From: Hofstenia miamia
Lineage: Eukaryota > Xenacoelomorpha > Acoela > Hofsteniidae
Length of the DNA stretch: 64,000 bases
NCBI GenBank assembly: GCA_900660155.1
Contig: CABFPE010001141.1
Span: 1 to 64,000, forward strand
Direction: 5' to 3'
Shown: in pieces, positions 1-11,954 of the stretch
Layout of the letters: the number at the start of each line of letters is the position of its first letter
Position numbering within the stretch: the first letter of the stretch is position 1
Program-made: the position numbers and the translations under genes
The notes under the pieces: model-generated
The model's database searches: none
Told to the model about the DNA's origin: nothing
What the model saw: the letters and a program-made list of their open reading frames with translations, nothing else

Positions 1-1120
1 GTTTATCAGTTCGAATAATATAGCCACAAACATATAAAAGAACGTTGAGTGTATCCTTATCTAAGATAAACTGAATTGAGCTTGGATTCAAACTGTTAAT
101 ATATGTAATTTCTTCTGCATGAAACGCATAATCACACAATTCACATAAATGAGAACCATCTAAAACTTGGAGCATTACATTGAGGTGCAAAAATAGCTTC
201 GCTTAATCTAATCGATGTGTTTGAATAATTTTTTGCACAGAAATATAGTAATTGCAACCTGCAAATCTTCTGAAATGCGCAAACAATTCTTCAATTGTAT
301 CTCCACCAAATTTTCCAAGAAGGAAATATTTGTATTGATAAATTCTAGTTGCATGTAATAAATGTTTGGCCAATGCAACAAAACCATTACTTATCCGCAT
401 TAATGCATTTGAAGTGTCCATTTTTAAAGATTTTGAATGATTTGAGGCTTTGACAGGAGCCTTAAATTGAGCTAACTGCCCAGTCTTATATAGAAAACTT
501 AAATGATCTGGATCATCTATTGATATAAAGTCTTCTCAAATAAGTTCAAGTTTCTCTTAAATTGAATTAAAGACTTTACATTTCCAATATCAAATAGAAG
601 TCAAATAATTTTTTTGAAAATAACGAATGCTTGGTAAACAACAATAATTGAGAACATATTGATAGGCAGGTCAACTTAATGAATATAATCCTAATGCTAA
701 TATAACGTCAGTGTGATCATAGAAACTTGTTGTTGTATTTTAACATTACTATTCAATAAATGAATTTGACGTTCTAAAAACTTTTCTTTGTCAGATTTTT
801 CATTATCCTCCACTACAGTAATCAAGCACCTAACAACTTCATACAGTTGACTCCATCTCGTTACAAAACTGTTGTCAAGAAAATCCATGTTAACTACCTT
901 TAAACCTGTGACATTTATTAAGAAAACAAGAAAACTTGAAAATTGGTCTACAAAAATCGTTTGATAACAACGTAAAATATTTTTGATTTGCAACTACTTG
1001 CACAGAATGTGAAATCGTTTGCATCTTTGATTGAAAGTCATTTACAAAATTATCATAATTTATGATATATTTAACATTAAATTCAGACAATTCATCAGGC
1101 TGAGCTGTTCGAACTTCCAA
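1..1120 (-). mobile_element. P-element-like transposase, C-terminal part (decayed, runs off left edge)
   Basis: Minus-strand reading in pieces. The stretch at about 421-203 contains LFAHFRRFAGCNYYISV, the FRQxAGGNYxISV-like block near the C terminus of P-element/THAP9-type transposases. Past a stop near 203 the same frame continues to the window edge with LLYVCGYIIRTDK, matching the G-Y-I-x-R block of that family. Readings at 993-697 and 1120-890 (SEFNVKYIINYDNF, FLDNSFVTRWSQLYEVV) overlap in different frames and look like the central region. Stops and frame changes make it inactive. With the THAP domain at 2438-2235 on the same strand it outlines one P-type copy of at least 2.4 kb whose 3' end lies outside the window. 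Terminal inverted repeats were not found. Family assignment is by motif only. Confidence 0.6.
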
Positions 1121-2234
1121 ACTACTCCGTAATGTAGTCAGTGTTTTTGGTTGGGGGCGGGGAATAATAGAAATAGGAATACTTGAAAAAATAGACGGTG
1201 GTTCAATAGGAAGAAGAAATTCTCCTAAAAATCTTAAATTACAAATTAAAAAAGAGGTATTTTTTAGCTGAATAATTTTGCAAAATGGCTAAGGTTCTTT
1301 TACTACAGTATTATTGAATTAGTCACAAATGGTTGAGCATTTTAAAATATGAAAAATACGCGAAATTGCATTTTGCTTATGAATCTTAATCAGAAGAGTA
1401 GACAGGATATTCTGATCAGAGACATTTTGCTGGTGAACAATTTGGGGTACAAAACAATTATTAATTCAATGAATTACAGAAAAATGCTACAAAATAATCT
1501 GCAATAACTGCTAATTTAAAAAACATAGCATGCAGTAGTGATACATGTGGAGTTTTGTCAAAAATCTTAAATTTCCGAGAGACACACACACTTTGTTACA
1601 CGAATTATTGAACAACTTTCAAGTCATTTAAAATCAGAAATTTCTGATGGGGCTGTTTTATATGATTTTTCATAATACTTTCATTATATAATTGATTAAA
1701 TTTTTACTATTCATATAACATTCCTCTACATGTTATGATAACAATTGCAAGATATTTATGATGCGTTATTTCTGACTTACTACTATTGAGTTAATTGACT
1801 GGTCACAATCACTGAGAATTGTTAGAAATGTTTAAAAAAGTGGTACACTATTGCTGACATTTTATAAATTTATGAAAATAAAAAAGTATTAGGAATAGAT
1901 TTTGAAATATTGATATAGCAAATTTAAATTAGCAACTGGGGAGTGACTGTGATATCATAGTCTGAACTGCTGTTAAAACCTCTTTATTTTTATAAAGCAA
2001 TTCCACTGTATTTATAAAAAATATCTAAACAACCAAGTTGAAGAACTAAAATTTACTGTCAAAATAGGAAAAAATCAAACTTCAAAATTTCTTGAACATA
2101 TCATTTACTAAAAAATGTATTCAAAACTGTATATGAAGTCAACGAATAGCCTAATTAGAATCTACATGAGTTATTATAATGTGCATATTATTCTATACTT
2201 TAGACGCTCAGACATGTACACATATTAAAAAACA
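1121..2234 (-). other. Interior of the P-type copy or degraded spacer
   Basis: AT-rich sequence between the THAP reading and the C-terminal readings. No open frame of useful length on either strand. It may hold introns (P-element transposases are often split) or fully eroded coding sequence; I cannot tell which. Confidence 0.3.
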
Positions 2235-2438
2235 CTACCTTTTGTTTTTTCTTTTTGCACATCGTCTGGAAAATGTAATCCACACTGCTATATTTTGCAT
2301 TACATTAATACCTATATTTGGCAGACTGGCTAGTAAAATTGTCCGTCTTTCAGGATCACTTGGAAAACCATACATTGGAATGTTAGGCTTAGAGTAATAA
2401 CCAGTTTTGCAACCTGCTACAGAGCAACTTCTACCCAT
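2235..2438 (-). mobile_element. THAP zinc-finger domain, N-terminus of P-type transposase
   Basis: 67-residue minus-strand reading starting MGRSCSVAGCKTGYY, followed by IPMYGFPSDPERRTILLASLPN. The C-x4-C start, the FPxDxxRR stretch and W/L-ASLPN are hallmarks of the C2CH THAP DNA-binding module that opens P-element transposases and THAP-family proteins. The downstream C-x2-H pair of the finger is not clearly present before the reading ends at 2235, so the module is cut by an intron or decayed. It lies upstream, on the same strand, of the P-type C-terminal block at 1-1120. A host THAP gene is possible, but the linkage favours a transposon. Confidence 0.6.
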
Positions 2439-2493
2439 GTATTATTAGTAATAACTAAAGTGAAGTGAAACACATTGCATCACTGTTGGGTTA

Positions 2494-4890
2494 ATGGTTT
2501 GTCCAACTCGCATGAACAATTTAATTGATTACTTTTTTACTATTTCTGAAATTTCTTTCAAATCATTTAGTAATCATGCACTGTGTACATATATTAGTAA
2601 CAAAACTACTAAAAGCAAGCAATTTAAAATCATTATTGCAAGAGACTATTTATCTTACTCAGATGAAAAAATGGAAAAGGCCTTAAACAACACCCCATTT
2701 AAGTATACTTACATATTAAATTCTGGACAACAAATGATTAATTACATTGCAAAAGAAATCTACAATGCATTAAACACTGTTGCCCCAATTAAGAAGCGTC
2801 AGGTTAAGATTAAAGCAATTAAATTTCCTTTTTCAAACACTGACGATAATCAAGTCCATGATCTAGTATCAATTAAACGAGAATTATTTAATCTTGCAAA
2901 ATCTGAGCCAACAAAGACTAATTGGACCAATTACGAAAAATCAAAGGAAGTAATTAAGCAATTAAGAAAAAATAAATTAACTAAAGCTCGGCAAAAATTC
3001 TTTAATCAATTAAATTCTACTCAAGAAAAATGGCGATACGTCCATAAATGTATTGGAAAATCTAAAGGTCTTTCATCCAAAATAAATGAATTAAACATCA
3101 ATAATACTAGCATTACAGACAAAACTCAAATACTAAATCATTTAAATTCAACATTCAAATAACTTTCAAATTTCAATTTCCCACCTTATAAGAAAAAACA
3201 AAATTCTGATAATCTCAAACAATCAAAACAATTTTCCTTTAGACTTGCTACAATCAATGAATTAGAAAACATTGTTTTTATTATTAAACGTTTTTTTCCT
3301 ATTTTTGGAGAACAATTATTAGTCGCATTTAATCAATGTATTATTGATTGTGAATTTCCAGGCTTACTAAAAAAATCAGATATAACTCCTATATATAAAA
3401 AAGGTGACAACCTAAACGAAAAAAATTATAGAACCATTTGTATTACACATCCTTTTAGCAAACTCTTTGAAAAACTGTTGTATATTCAAATAAACGCATT
3501 CCTAAAATCTGAAAACATCCTATCGAATAAGCAATTTGGTTTTCATGCAGGGCATAGCACCTGGACGCAATTTTATCAATCACGCAACAAATTAAGTCTA
3601 ATATATCTAATATAAGTCTAATATAAGTCTAATATAAGTCTAATATAAGTCTAATATATCTAATATAACTGCAGTTGTGTAGCATTACTAGATTTAAGTA
3701 AGGCATTCAATTCAATGAATTTTGATATCTTGCAAGACAAGCTTATAAATTATAATTTTGGTGTTAACTCAATTAATTTAATCATTAACTTCTTAAAAAA
3801 TAGACAGCAGCATATAATATTAAACAGTAAAAAATCAAGTTATGTTACGACTGACGGTGGTTTGCCCCAAGGTAATGTACTTGGCCCTATTTTATTTGCA
3901 ATTTTTGTAAATGTAACATGTTAAACACAACGATATTTACCAATATGCCGACAACACATGCGTAATAAGTACTGCAAAAAATGCTTTTGATGCTACAAAA
4001 AACCTCCAAACAGATATAGAAAAATTAAACAATTATTTTACTAATAATGAACTGAAACTAAATATTGAAAAAACTCAATTTATAATTTTTTCACCAAAGG
4101 CACACAGAAATCTAATAAATGATATAGAACTAAAGATAAATAATGAGCCAATAAAGCAAAGTGAATCAGTCAGCTATTTAGAAGTGGAGATAGATAATGA
4201 ATTAACATTTGAAAAATTTCTACTGAATAAGATTCAAAAAATGACTGCAGCCATTAAATATCTTTATCACTTACACAATGTAATATCAAGCAATTATCAT
4301 AAACAACTGATGCATGCTTTCTATTTGTCTCATTTTCAATACTGTTCTTTTCTTTTAACTAACCTAAATTCGAAACATCGCACACTTTTATCAAAGCCAT
4401 TTAATTCTTGTATAAAAACTCTAAACTTTGAACAAAAGCATGACGAAGCATCAGTGTATTGTAATAAATATAAAATATTATCTTCGTCCTACCATATTCA
4501 TCAACATATGCTATCTATCTCATTTAAATTCAAATCTCTGCAAGCTCCTCTCCTTTTCTAATGGCATTCATTACATATCAATTAAATTGTGGAATTATTT
4601 AGATTATGCAACGTGAAATAGAAAAAAACTACAAAAGTTTAGAAAAAAATTGAAACAATTTCTTCTAGTAAAACAGTATACATTCGGGGAAGTTAATACA
4701 CTTCATGCATTCGAAACATATATCCAATATTGAGACCTAAACAAACATTCACACAAACCTTCATTATATTATTATATATTGTACATATTACCTTGTAGTT
4801 CATTTTTTCTTTTATGTTTTATTGTTTTGTAATGTGTTAGTTTGTAGATTTTTGTATACATATATTGCACAATAAATATGATTTGACTCC
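2494..4890 (+). mobile_element. CR1/Jockey-type LINE, 5'-truncated and decayed
   Basis: Successive plus-strand readings follow the order of an APE-type LINE ORF2. 2494-3162 is the end of the endonuclease and the linker before the RT (222 residues open). 3172-3590 carries ITPIYKKGDNLNEKNYR and LSNKQFGFHAGHST. 3690-3924 has VALLDLSKAFNS and the GLPQGNVLGPILFAIFVN block. 3930-4180 has YQYADNTCVI, the position of the YxDD box. 4184-4560 is the thumb and C-terminal region, ending FKFKSLQAPLLF. A segment between the linker and RT (around 3280-3300) is lost and the catalytic aspartate region reads ADNT rather than ADDT. The 3' end is near 4890 after AATAAA at about 4871. Several frame changes and stops; inactive. 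Clade beyond CR1/Jockey-like cannot be fixed by eye. Confidence 0.75.
3597..3668 (+). repeat. Minisatellite of ~11-bp units inside the LINE
   Basis: About six tandem copies of CTAATATAAGT, with shortened CTAATATAT units at the edges, interrupt the RT coding region between the QFGF block and the DLSKAF block. It is a local expansion after insertion, not a CRISPR array: there are no unique spacers. Confidence 0.85.
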
Positions 4891-6392
4891 TATATAACGT
4901 ATTTTTTGCATTTTCTTGTACTGAGTGCCTTTTGCATAATTGGCATTAGGTTTTATTTACTATACAATACTTCAATAGTACCTTAAGCTTAAACCTGCAG
5001 GGGTATTAGTTTAGGAAAAATGGCCTTCCAAGCTTTTGCCAAACAAACTATTATAAAGGTGCTGAATACTAACTAATTTGAAATATTCTAATGGCGCTAA
5101 ATATAACTCAGGGTCTATTATAAAATGCTTAATATTTTATTGTAATTTCTTATTTATTATTAGAATGTCTTAATATTAAATTCTTAATAAGGTGATAACA
5201 AACAACAATCACTATATATTTGAAAAGCTTTTCTCAAGGTTAGATTGGTTTTCAAAGTAGAAATTTTTCATGGTTTGTCTTAGCAAAAACAGCTCTTAGG
5301 TTTCTTAAACTGGTGATTTGAAATTGACTTTTTAGATGTAAAATCAAATTTAGAAAAAAATAAAAGTGGTTTGATGTTGATTTATACATTATTCACTACA
5401 CAATCAGCATTTCGAAATGTCATGGCCCTAAAATTTTTTTAGGGAATGATCTTAATATAGCATTGACTGTGCAGTAAATAATGTTCTGATCAACTTTGGT
5501 CTACTTGTAGTCTCTTCTAAATTTCAGTTTGCATCTACAATAAGCTTTACAATTTATTTAATGCAATTAATGTAGCATCAACCAAAGGAATAAGCTGCGA
5601 ACTAAAAGGGAATAGCATCGAAGGTTGGTAGTGATTAAATATGATCAAAAGTGATTGTAAAATTTAGTTAAATATCTTATTCAGTTGTATTATGCAACTA
5701 AGTTACAATATTGCACATTATGAGAAATACAGCATAGCTGATTAAGAAAAATTAGACAAATTGTAACAAGTGAATTTACACTTATGTCAGAACAGCCATG
5801 TTGGCAGACAATTAATTCAAAATTTGAAATCAGCAGGTACTTAGAACTTTTTTAGATAAATAGCTTAGAATTTAAATGGAATTTGATGAGCAATAAATTC
5901 TTCGGAGTTTATTTTAATTTCTTTTCATCATTTATCTGGTTTGATATTTAGTAAAATATTCAGATAAGCAAGTTGTGTCAAGTAGTGGCTGGATTCCATC
6001 ACAGGAGCGATTCGAGGGTCCTTGTGCCAATCATGAAACCACACTTAAGTTACGGATAGGGAGTTTTTCAATTCTTGCTTAGTCTGACTATCAATCACTA
6101 CATGTACATTATAACAGATTCACGAAATGGCTGGATAGCCAACAATTAGGGTTATATCTATATTACTAAAAGTAGGAGACTTGACAATTATCAACTGAAT
6201 AAATGACTTTACATGTATTGTTATTAAATGTAAGTGTAGGAAGCTGCAATATATTAACTAATTATTAAAGCGAATAGTTTAACAGTAATGGCTGTGTGGA
6301 GATCAGCTTTGGGCAGTAGCCCACAGTTAGTCAATTAGAAAACACTGCATGGCTTCGTCACCTAAACAGTGATGATTAATATTCAGTTAATG
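4891..6392. other. No gene recognised
   Basis: About 1.5 kb of AT-rich DNA without an open reading frame that looks coding on either strand. I see no tandem repeats, terminal repeats or RNA-gene features here. Confidence 0.5.
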
Positions 6393-6875
6393 TAACTAGC
6401 TAAACAAAGAGGAAACATCTAGCAGTCTATTAAATTAGTAAATCCTTACCTGCCATTAATTGAGTGATAATTACATGGCAATGGTGACAAATAAGAACAG
6501 AGTCAACAGAGAGGAAACACACAGAAATGAACTCAAAGTAACAGAAAAAAAGGAAGCAACAAGGCAGTCAAAGAAAATACAAAGTCAGCAGAGGCAGAAA
6601 ATTAACTAGCTAAACAAAGAGGAAACATCTAGCAGTCTATTAAATTAGTAAATCCTTACCCGCCATTAATCGAGCAATAATTATTAACAATAATACACGG
6701 TGCTAAAGGCCTGGTAGAGGATGTTACATGGCGAACATGACAAATAAGAACAAAGTCAACTGAGAGGAAACACACAGTGATACTCTTTCAAAACTCAGAA
6801 ATGAACTCGAAGTAAAAGAAAAAAGGAAGCAACAAGGGAGCAAATGAAAATACAAAGTCAGCAGAGGCAGAAAAT
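6393..6875 (+). repeat. Imperfect tandem direct repeat (two units) in front of the Gypsy fossil
   Basis: Two consecutive copies both begin TAACTAGCTAAACAAAGAGG and both end GCAGAGGCAGAAAA: unit 1 at about 6393-6602 and unit 2 at about 6603-6875. Unit 2 carries an extra block of about 65 bases in its middle, including a TAATAATTATTAACAATAAT stretch. Outside that block the units differ at scattered bases. The base composition (A-rich, few T) resembles the Gypsy-type coding region that follows, so this may be part of its leader or a duplicated remnant of its end, but I could not match it to any sequence at the 3' side. Confidence 0.75.
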
Positions 6876-7540
6876 CCTAACCATGACAAGTGCAAACTAG
6901 ACTCTTGAATCGTGACCAAATGGAAAGCCACTATGACATCAAGAAACAATGACGAATAACAAGAGTAATAAGAGAGGAAGTGCAAAGAAAACAGTACCAA
7001 AAACCAACAGTCCCATGGCAACATGATCGTCATCGTACCCAAGGAATACCAAAGCAGCCCAAACCCCAGAATTGGTAAGACAGGAATCTCCCTCTGAACC
7101 AGGAACCCTGGAACTAGTAGCAAATATGAAAAAATGAGTGAAACGCAGCATAACTCATTGAGCTAAGGAAAGAAAAGTTCTAACTGACTTAAACTCAATT
7201 TTGTAAAGTGTTTGTTGTTTTGATTAAACAGAACAAGTTGGAATTGACACTAACTGCATTTACATAAGATTAAGACATGCATTACAGTAAGATTACTAGC
7301 ATAAAAAATAAACTAAGACGACTGCAGTTAAACATACTTAAATGAAAAGAGACTACATGTTCCCACAACTTTAAGTCAATAGGTAGAAAAGAACGTGAAC
7401 TACAAGCTTCACCACTCCATGATCACCTATCAGAAGATTCTTTGGAAGATGAGAATGAGGTGGAGAAAAAGAAATTCATAGACAAGATCACAAAGGCAAT
7501 AACCACACAATTGTGAAAAGAAGAAGGGACAACAAAAAAC

Positions 7541-8437
7541 ATGAAACCCAAATACAACAACTCAATACTAAACCAAGAAGTGGGAAACGATATGATCCCT
7601 TGTAAAGCCACATTACCAAAATTTAATGGCAGAGTAGATGGTTACAACCCAACGTTCAGGGAATGGCTCCAGATGTTTGAGCTAATGATGGCAGAAAGAA
7701 AAGTGAGCCAACACTCAGCAGCAGCGAGATTCCCCCTATATTTGACGGGAGCGGCAGCGCAGCACTACCTGCTGTTAGACCCGGAAACGAAAACAGACTA
7801 CGAACTGTTAATTGGCGACTTCATAGAATATTACGGAAACGAAAGTTTCAAGAATCAATACAGAATAATTTTAAATGGAACGAAGATGAAGAAGACAGAC
7901 GACATCCGCAATTACATACAACAGGTCGAGAGGTTGGTCACACTCAGCTCAAGAGAGAACCAATATTCAAAATACGACCTCTTTTCACACATTTGCAAAG
8001 GGATGCCCGACAATATAAGAGCACAATTTGAAATTAAGTGTGATGTAGACGACAAATTAGAGAAGATGATCAGAAAAGCAGTGGACATACAAGCTATGAT
8101 CGAGAACAACGTGAGAATAAACAAAAAGGCAGCATGGCACAGAGAAACACCAACATGGAGGAGCAACCCTAAACCAAAAAACACAATGAAAACGTATGAG
8201 ACAGACAAACAGGAAAAAACGATAAGAGTAAAAACCAGAGACGGAAAAACGAAGAAGGTTCATGAAAAGAATGTGAAATGTTATAATTGCGGGAAGAAAG
8301 GACACAAAAGAGACGAGTGCCACAAACAAATAAACATGATTGGGGAAGAGCAAGGGTACTTTGAAGAAGAAGACTTAATAGAATCAGAGGGAGAAACAAA
8401 CGAAGAACCCCAAACTGAAGAAGAATCAGAAAACTAA
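7541..8437 (+). mobile_element. Gag part of the Gypsy fossil
   Basis: A 298-residue reading with a helical capsid-like region (FREWLQMFELMMAERK, then AARFPLYLTGAAAQHYL) typical of Gypsy Gag, a basic stretch around residues 205-240, one CCHC zinc knuckle CYNCGKKGHKRDEC near residue 247, and an acidic tail. This is the particle-forming and nucleic-acid-binding part in this family. Confidence 0.85.
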
Positions 8438-8472
8438 GTGGAGCGCCGACTCCTAAAAACCGCGCAGCAATA

Positions 8473-9255
8473 ATGATTATGGCGAACATGGATACAGTGA
8501 ACACAATGACAATATCGGTTAACGGAATAATGATAAAAGCAACCATTGATACAGGAGCAGCAACTTCGATAATTACGGATGACTGTGCAACAAAGTTAGG
8601 GTTTTCAAGAGAGGATCTCACCAAGTGTAACAAAAGACTCATCAATGCATCAGGCGAATATATCAATACCAAGGGAATATTGGAAGTGGTGCAGCTAAGA
8701 GTGGCAAACACTACATTCGAGCAATCACTAGTAGTAGTGGATACACACAATAACATGCTACCATATAAGATAATTTTGGGAGACAACTTCCTCATAAAAA
8801 ACAAATGTGTTATCAACTATGCAGATAGAACCATCAAAGTCAAAGAGGAAGAGATCAAGATCGAAGAAGAACAGGGCAGAGACAAAACAATCACGTTCGA
8901 ATTGCAAGAAGACATACATTTGCAGCCGCATCAATGGAAAATGTATGAGATCAGAACAGAGGAAGCGATCACAGCCGATGTAATGATCTATGAGAATAAA
9001 GGGATAAACACAAAAAGGGTATCAATGCCGTCAAGTATATGTGCAGTAAAAAATGGAAAGGGTAAAATTCCAATTCTCAACCCAACAAATCAGAATGTAA
9101 ACCTAAAGAAATCACACATCAGGATATTTGGAAAATATGTGAAATCAAACATTAGATTGATTTGGAAAGCATTGGAGGATGAAGATGGAGCCAACAACTT
9201 GTATGGTCGATTCGAGGACTTACAAGTGGAAGCGCAAAGTACTCCACATGGCTGA
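8473..9255 (+). mobile_element. Aspartic protease part of the Gypsy fossil
   Basis: A 260-residue reading follows Gag closely. It contains the retropepsin active-site motif in IDTGAATSIITDD near residue 26 and the later hydrophobic-G block ILGDNFL. In this family the protease processes the Gag-Pol product. The segment after the protease fold is a linker towards the RT with no recognised domain. Confidence 0.8.
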
Positions 9256-9462
9256 CTCAAGGGTGAGTGGACGAACACCATCCAAGTCGCGAGTACTCCC
9301 AGAGGCTGATTCAATGGCATTGGGACAAAAGCAACCAATGACGAATACAAGATCCCAGATATCAAGAGTGAGAACTACCAGCACCTGAATGAAGATGAGA
9401 TGCAACTATTAAGAGAAATGCTAGGAAAATATAAACAAATATTCAATTAAGGAGAGATAAGT

Positions 9463-11000
9463 GTGGGGCAGGCAATAGGGGAGAAACACAAGATAGTAAC
9501 AACCACAGATAAGCCAATAAAACTCCCCTGTAGAAGAGTCCCCGAACAAAAGAAAGATGAATACAATCACATACTTAAAGAATTGATAGATAATAAAATT
9601 ATACGACCAAGTGAGAGTCCCTACGCAGCACCAACAGTGTTTGTAAAGCAGGGAGAAAAATACTGGCTATGTATAGACTTTCGAAAGCTGAATGAAGTGA
9701 TGAAGAAAGATTCATACCCTCTGCCAAGAATAGAGGACATGTTATACAAAGCAAGCAATCACAAATACTTTACAACATTAGACTTGTGCAAGGCATATTG
9801 GCAAGTGCAAATGGAGGAAGACGACATCGAGAAGACAGCATTCATAACACCGTACGGGCTGTATGAGTGGATCTACATGGCGTTCGGACTATGCAATGCG
9901 CCAGCAACATTCCAAAGATATATAACAAAAGTTCTGAAAAACAAAATGCATAGAATGGAGGATGGTATCAATGCATACATAGACAAGATAATCGTAACAA
10001 GTGACATGATACGAGAGCATATAGAGAAATTGGACAGAACATTGACAATCCTAGGAAAAGCTGGACTTCGAATAAACGGCAACAAATGCAAAATCCTAAA
10101 GGAAAAAATCATCTTCTTAGGAAGAACAATAGAAAAAGGCAGAATATCAATGAAAGACAATGCAAGAGAGATGATACGGAAAATAGAGAAACCAAATAAT
10201 AAGAAAGATATCCAAAGGATAATGGGTTTCTTTAATTATTATGGCACATTCATCCCCAACATCGCAGGGAAAACCGCGAAAATGACAAAACTCATGAGAA
10301 AATCAGTACCATTTATATGGACATGGCAAGAACAGGAGGAACTGGATAACATCAAGGAGGAACTAGTGAAACTGCCATCACTTAATACACCAGATTATAA
10401 TGAACAATTCATATTAGACTGTGATGCAAGCAAGGTGGCCATAGGAGCAATGCTGGGACAAATGAAGAATGGGAAAGAAGTACCAATACAATTCTTTAGC
10501 CGTAAATTACGGGCAAGCAAGGAGAATTATGGCTCCACCAAAGTGGAAATGTTAGCTCTAGTTGAGAGTATCAGAAAGTTCAGACATTTTTTAATCGGGA
10601 AAGAGTTCCAAGTATGCACTGACAACAGCGGCCTCCCATGGCTAAAAAAATTCTCGGGAGATAAATCGGGCATCGTATCCTGATGGATAGAATATCTCAA
10701 TGAATTTACATTCACAATAGAGCATCGAAAGGGCACCTTACATAGCAACGCAGACTTTTGGACGTCATTACCAGAGTACCAAAGAGACGCGGAAAAGACA
10801 GATGGAGAAAAACAGCAATTCCAGTTTCTACCACACAACCAATACGATGAGCTACCAGAGATCAACGTGGACAAGAAAGGTCAAACAATACTACCAATCA
10901 TAATAAAGGAAGAAATCTCTGAAAAGGAGATAATAGACAAACAACAGGACGACGTGATCCTCAATGAAATAATAAGGAAACTGAAAGAACCCCAAGTGAC
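9463..11000 (+). mobile_element. Reverse transcriptase and RNase H part of the Gypsy fossil
   Basis: Recognisable Ty3/Gypsy RT blocks in order: SPYAAPTVFVKQ, CIDFRKLNEVMKKDSYPLPR, TLDLCKAYWQV, AFGLCNAPATFQR and the YID box in INAYIDKIIV. The connection region has MGFFNYYGTFIPN, and the RNase H region has FILDCDASKVAIGAMLGQ and STKVEMLALVESIRKFRHFL. The order and spacing fit the family. Confidence 0.85.
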
Positions 11001-11039
11001 ACTATCGAAACTAACAGCAAGTTACTTTGAATGATACAA

Positions 11040-11927
11040 GTGGAAAACAAACCGAAATGGGTTACTGTATGTTGAAGGACAAAACAATCGGATTGCGATA
11101 CCAGAGTATTTCAAAAGAGATCTTATATGGCGGATACATGAAAAAGGCCACCTCAGAATAACGCAGACAGAGAAAACGTTCAATGGGCGATTTATCACAA
11201 CAGCAGTAAGAAAAGTAATCAAAGACATCATTAATAAATGCACAACATGTTTGTTACATAACAGTCAACAATTCCCAACACAGAGAGCACTGCTAGAAAA
11301 GATAATAGCCACACAACCAAACAAAATAGTCCACATTGACTTAGAACAACTATCAAAAGACAACAAGGGGTACCAATTCCTATTAGTAATGGTGGACAAC
11401 TTTATGAAATATGTGAGGATGATCCCAATGAAGAACACAACTGCGGAGACCACAGCAGAAATAGTAATGAAGGAGTGGATACTGTGACTCGGGCTGATGG
11501 AAACGATTATATCAGATAAGGGACCACAATTTGAGAGTGGTCTATTTCAGGAAATGGCTAAAATGCTAGAGATAGTGAGTGAAAGAACTACAGCATACAC
11601 CCGCAGTCGAACGGTGCAGTAGAAAGATTAAACAGGACTCTGATAAAATTAATAAGAGTAACAACAATGAGGATCGGCAGAAATAAATGGAGAGAGGTGA
11701 TCGAGATGATAGAATATTTCTACAACACGTCGGTACACTCAACAACAGGAATAACCCCATTTAAGGCAATGTTCGGCCAGGAGGTATCTACACCAATATC
11801 AATGCAATATACTGACTACAGTAAAGCTTTGAATAACGAATATGTAAACCAATTACGCAAACAGATTTCAGCAATTCACAAAACAATATGCCACAACACA
11901 AAGAAATTGGCAGTGAGACAACAGTGA
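11040..11927 (+). mobile_element. Integrase part of the Gypsy fossil
   Basis: The HHCC zinc region (IHEKGH, then CTTCLLHN) precedes the catalytic core. Core blocks include VHIDLEQLSKDNKGYQFLLV, an ISDKGPQFESG-type block near 11510, a QSNGAVERLNRTL-type block near 11610, and FYNTSVHSTTGITPFKAMFG further on. The order is that of a Gypsy integrase with its C-terminal tail. Confidence 0.8.
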
Positions 11928-11954
11928 AACTATAATAAAAAAATTTACAGGCAC

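Noticed and set aside
3597-3668. Array of short regularly spaced repeats, CRISPR-like at a glance
   Set aside because: Units of about 11 bases are contiguous, with no unique spacers, inside a eukaryotic LINE; it is a minisatellite.
6393-6875. 5' LTR of the Gypsy fossil
   Set aside because: The two units repeat each other but no matching copy exists at the 3' side, so calling an LTR is not supported.
8169-8816. Hydrophobic minus-strand open frame of 215 codons
   Set aside because: Antisense to the Gag and protease regions of the Gypsy fossil. The apparent membrane character comes from A-rich sense codons read backwards.
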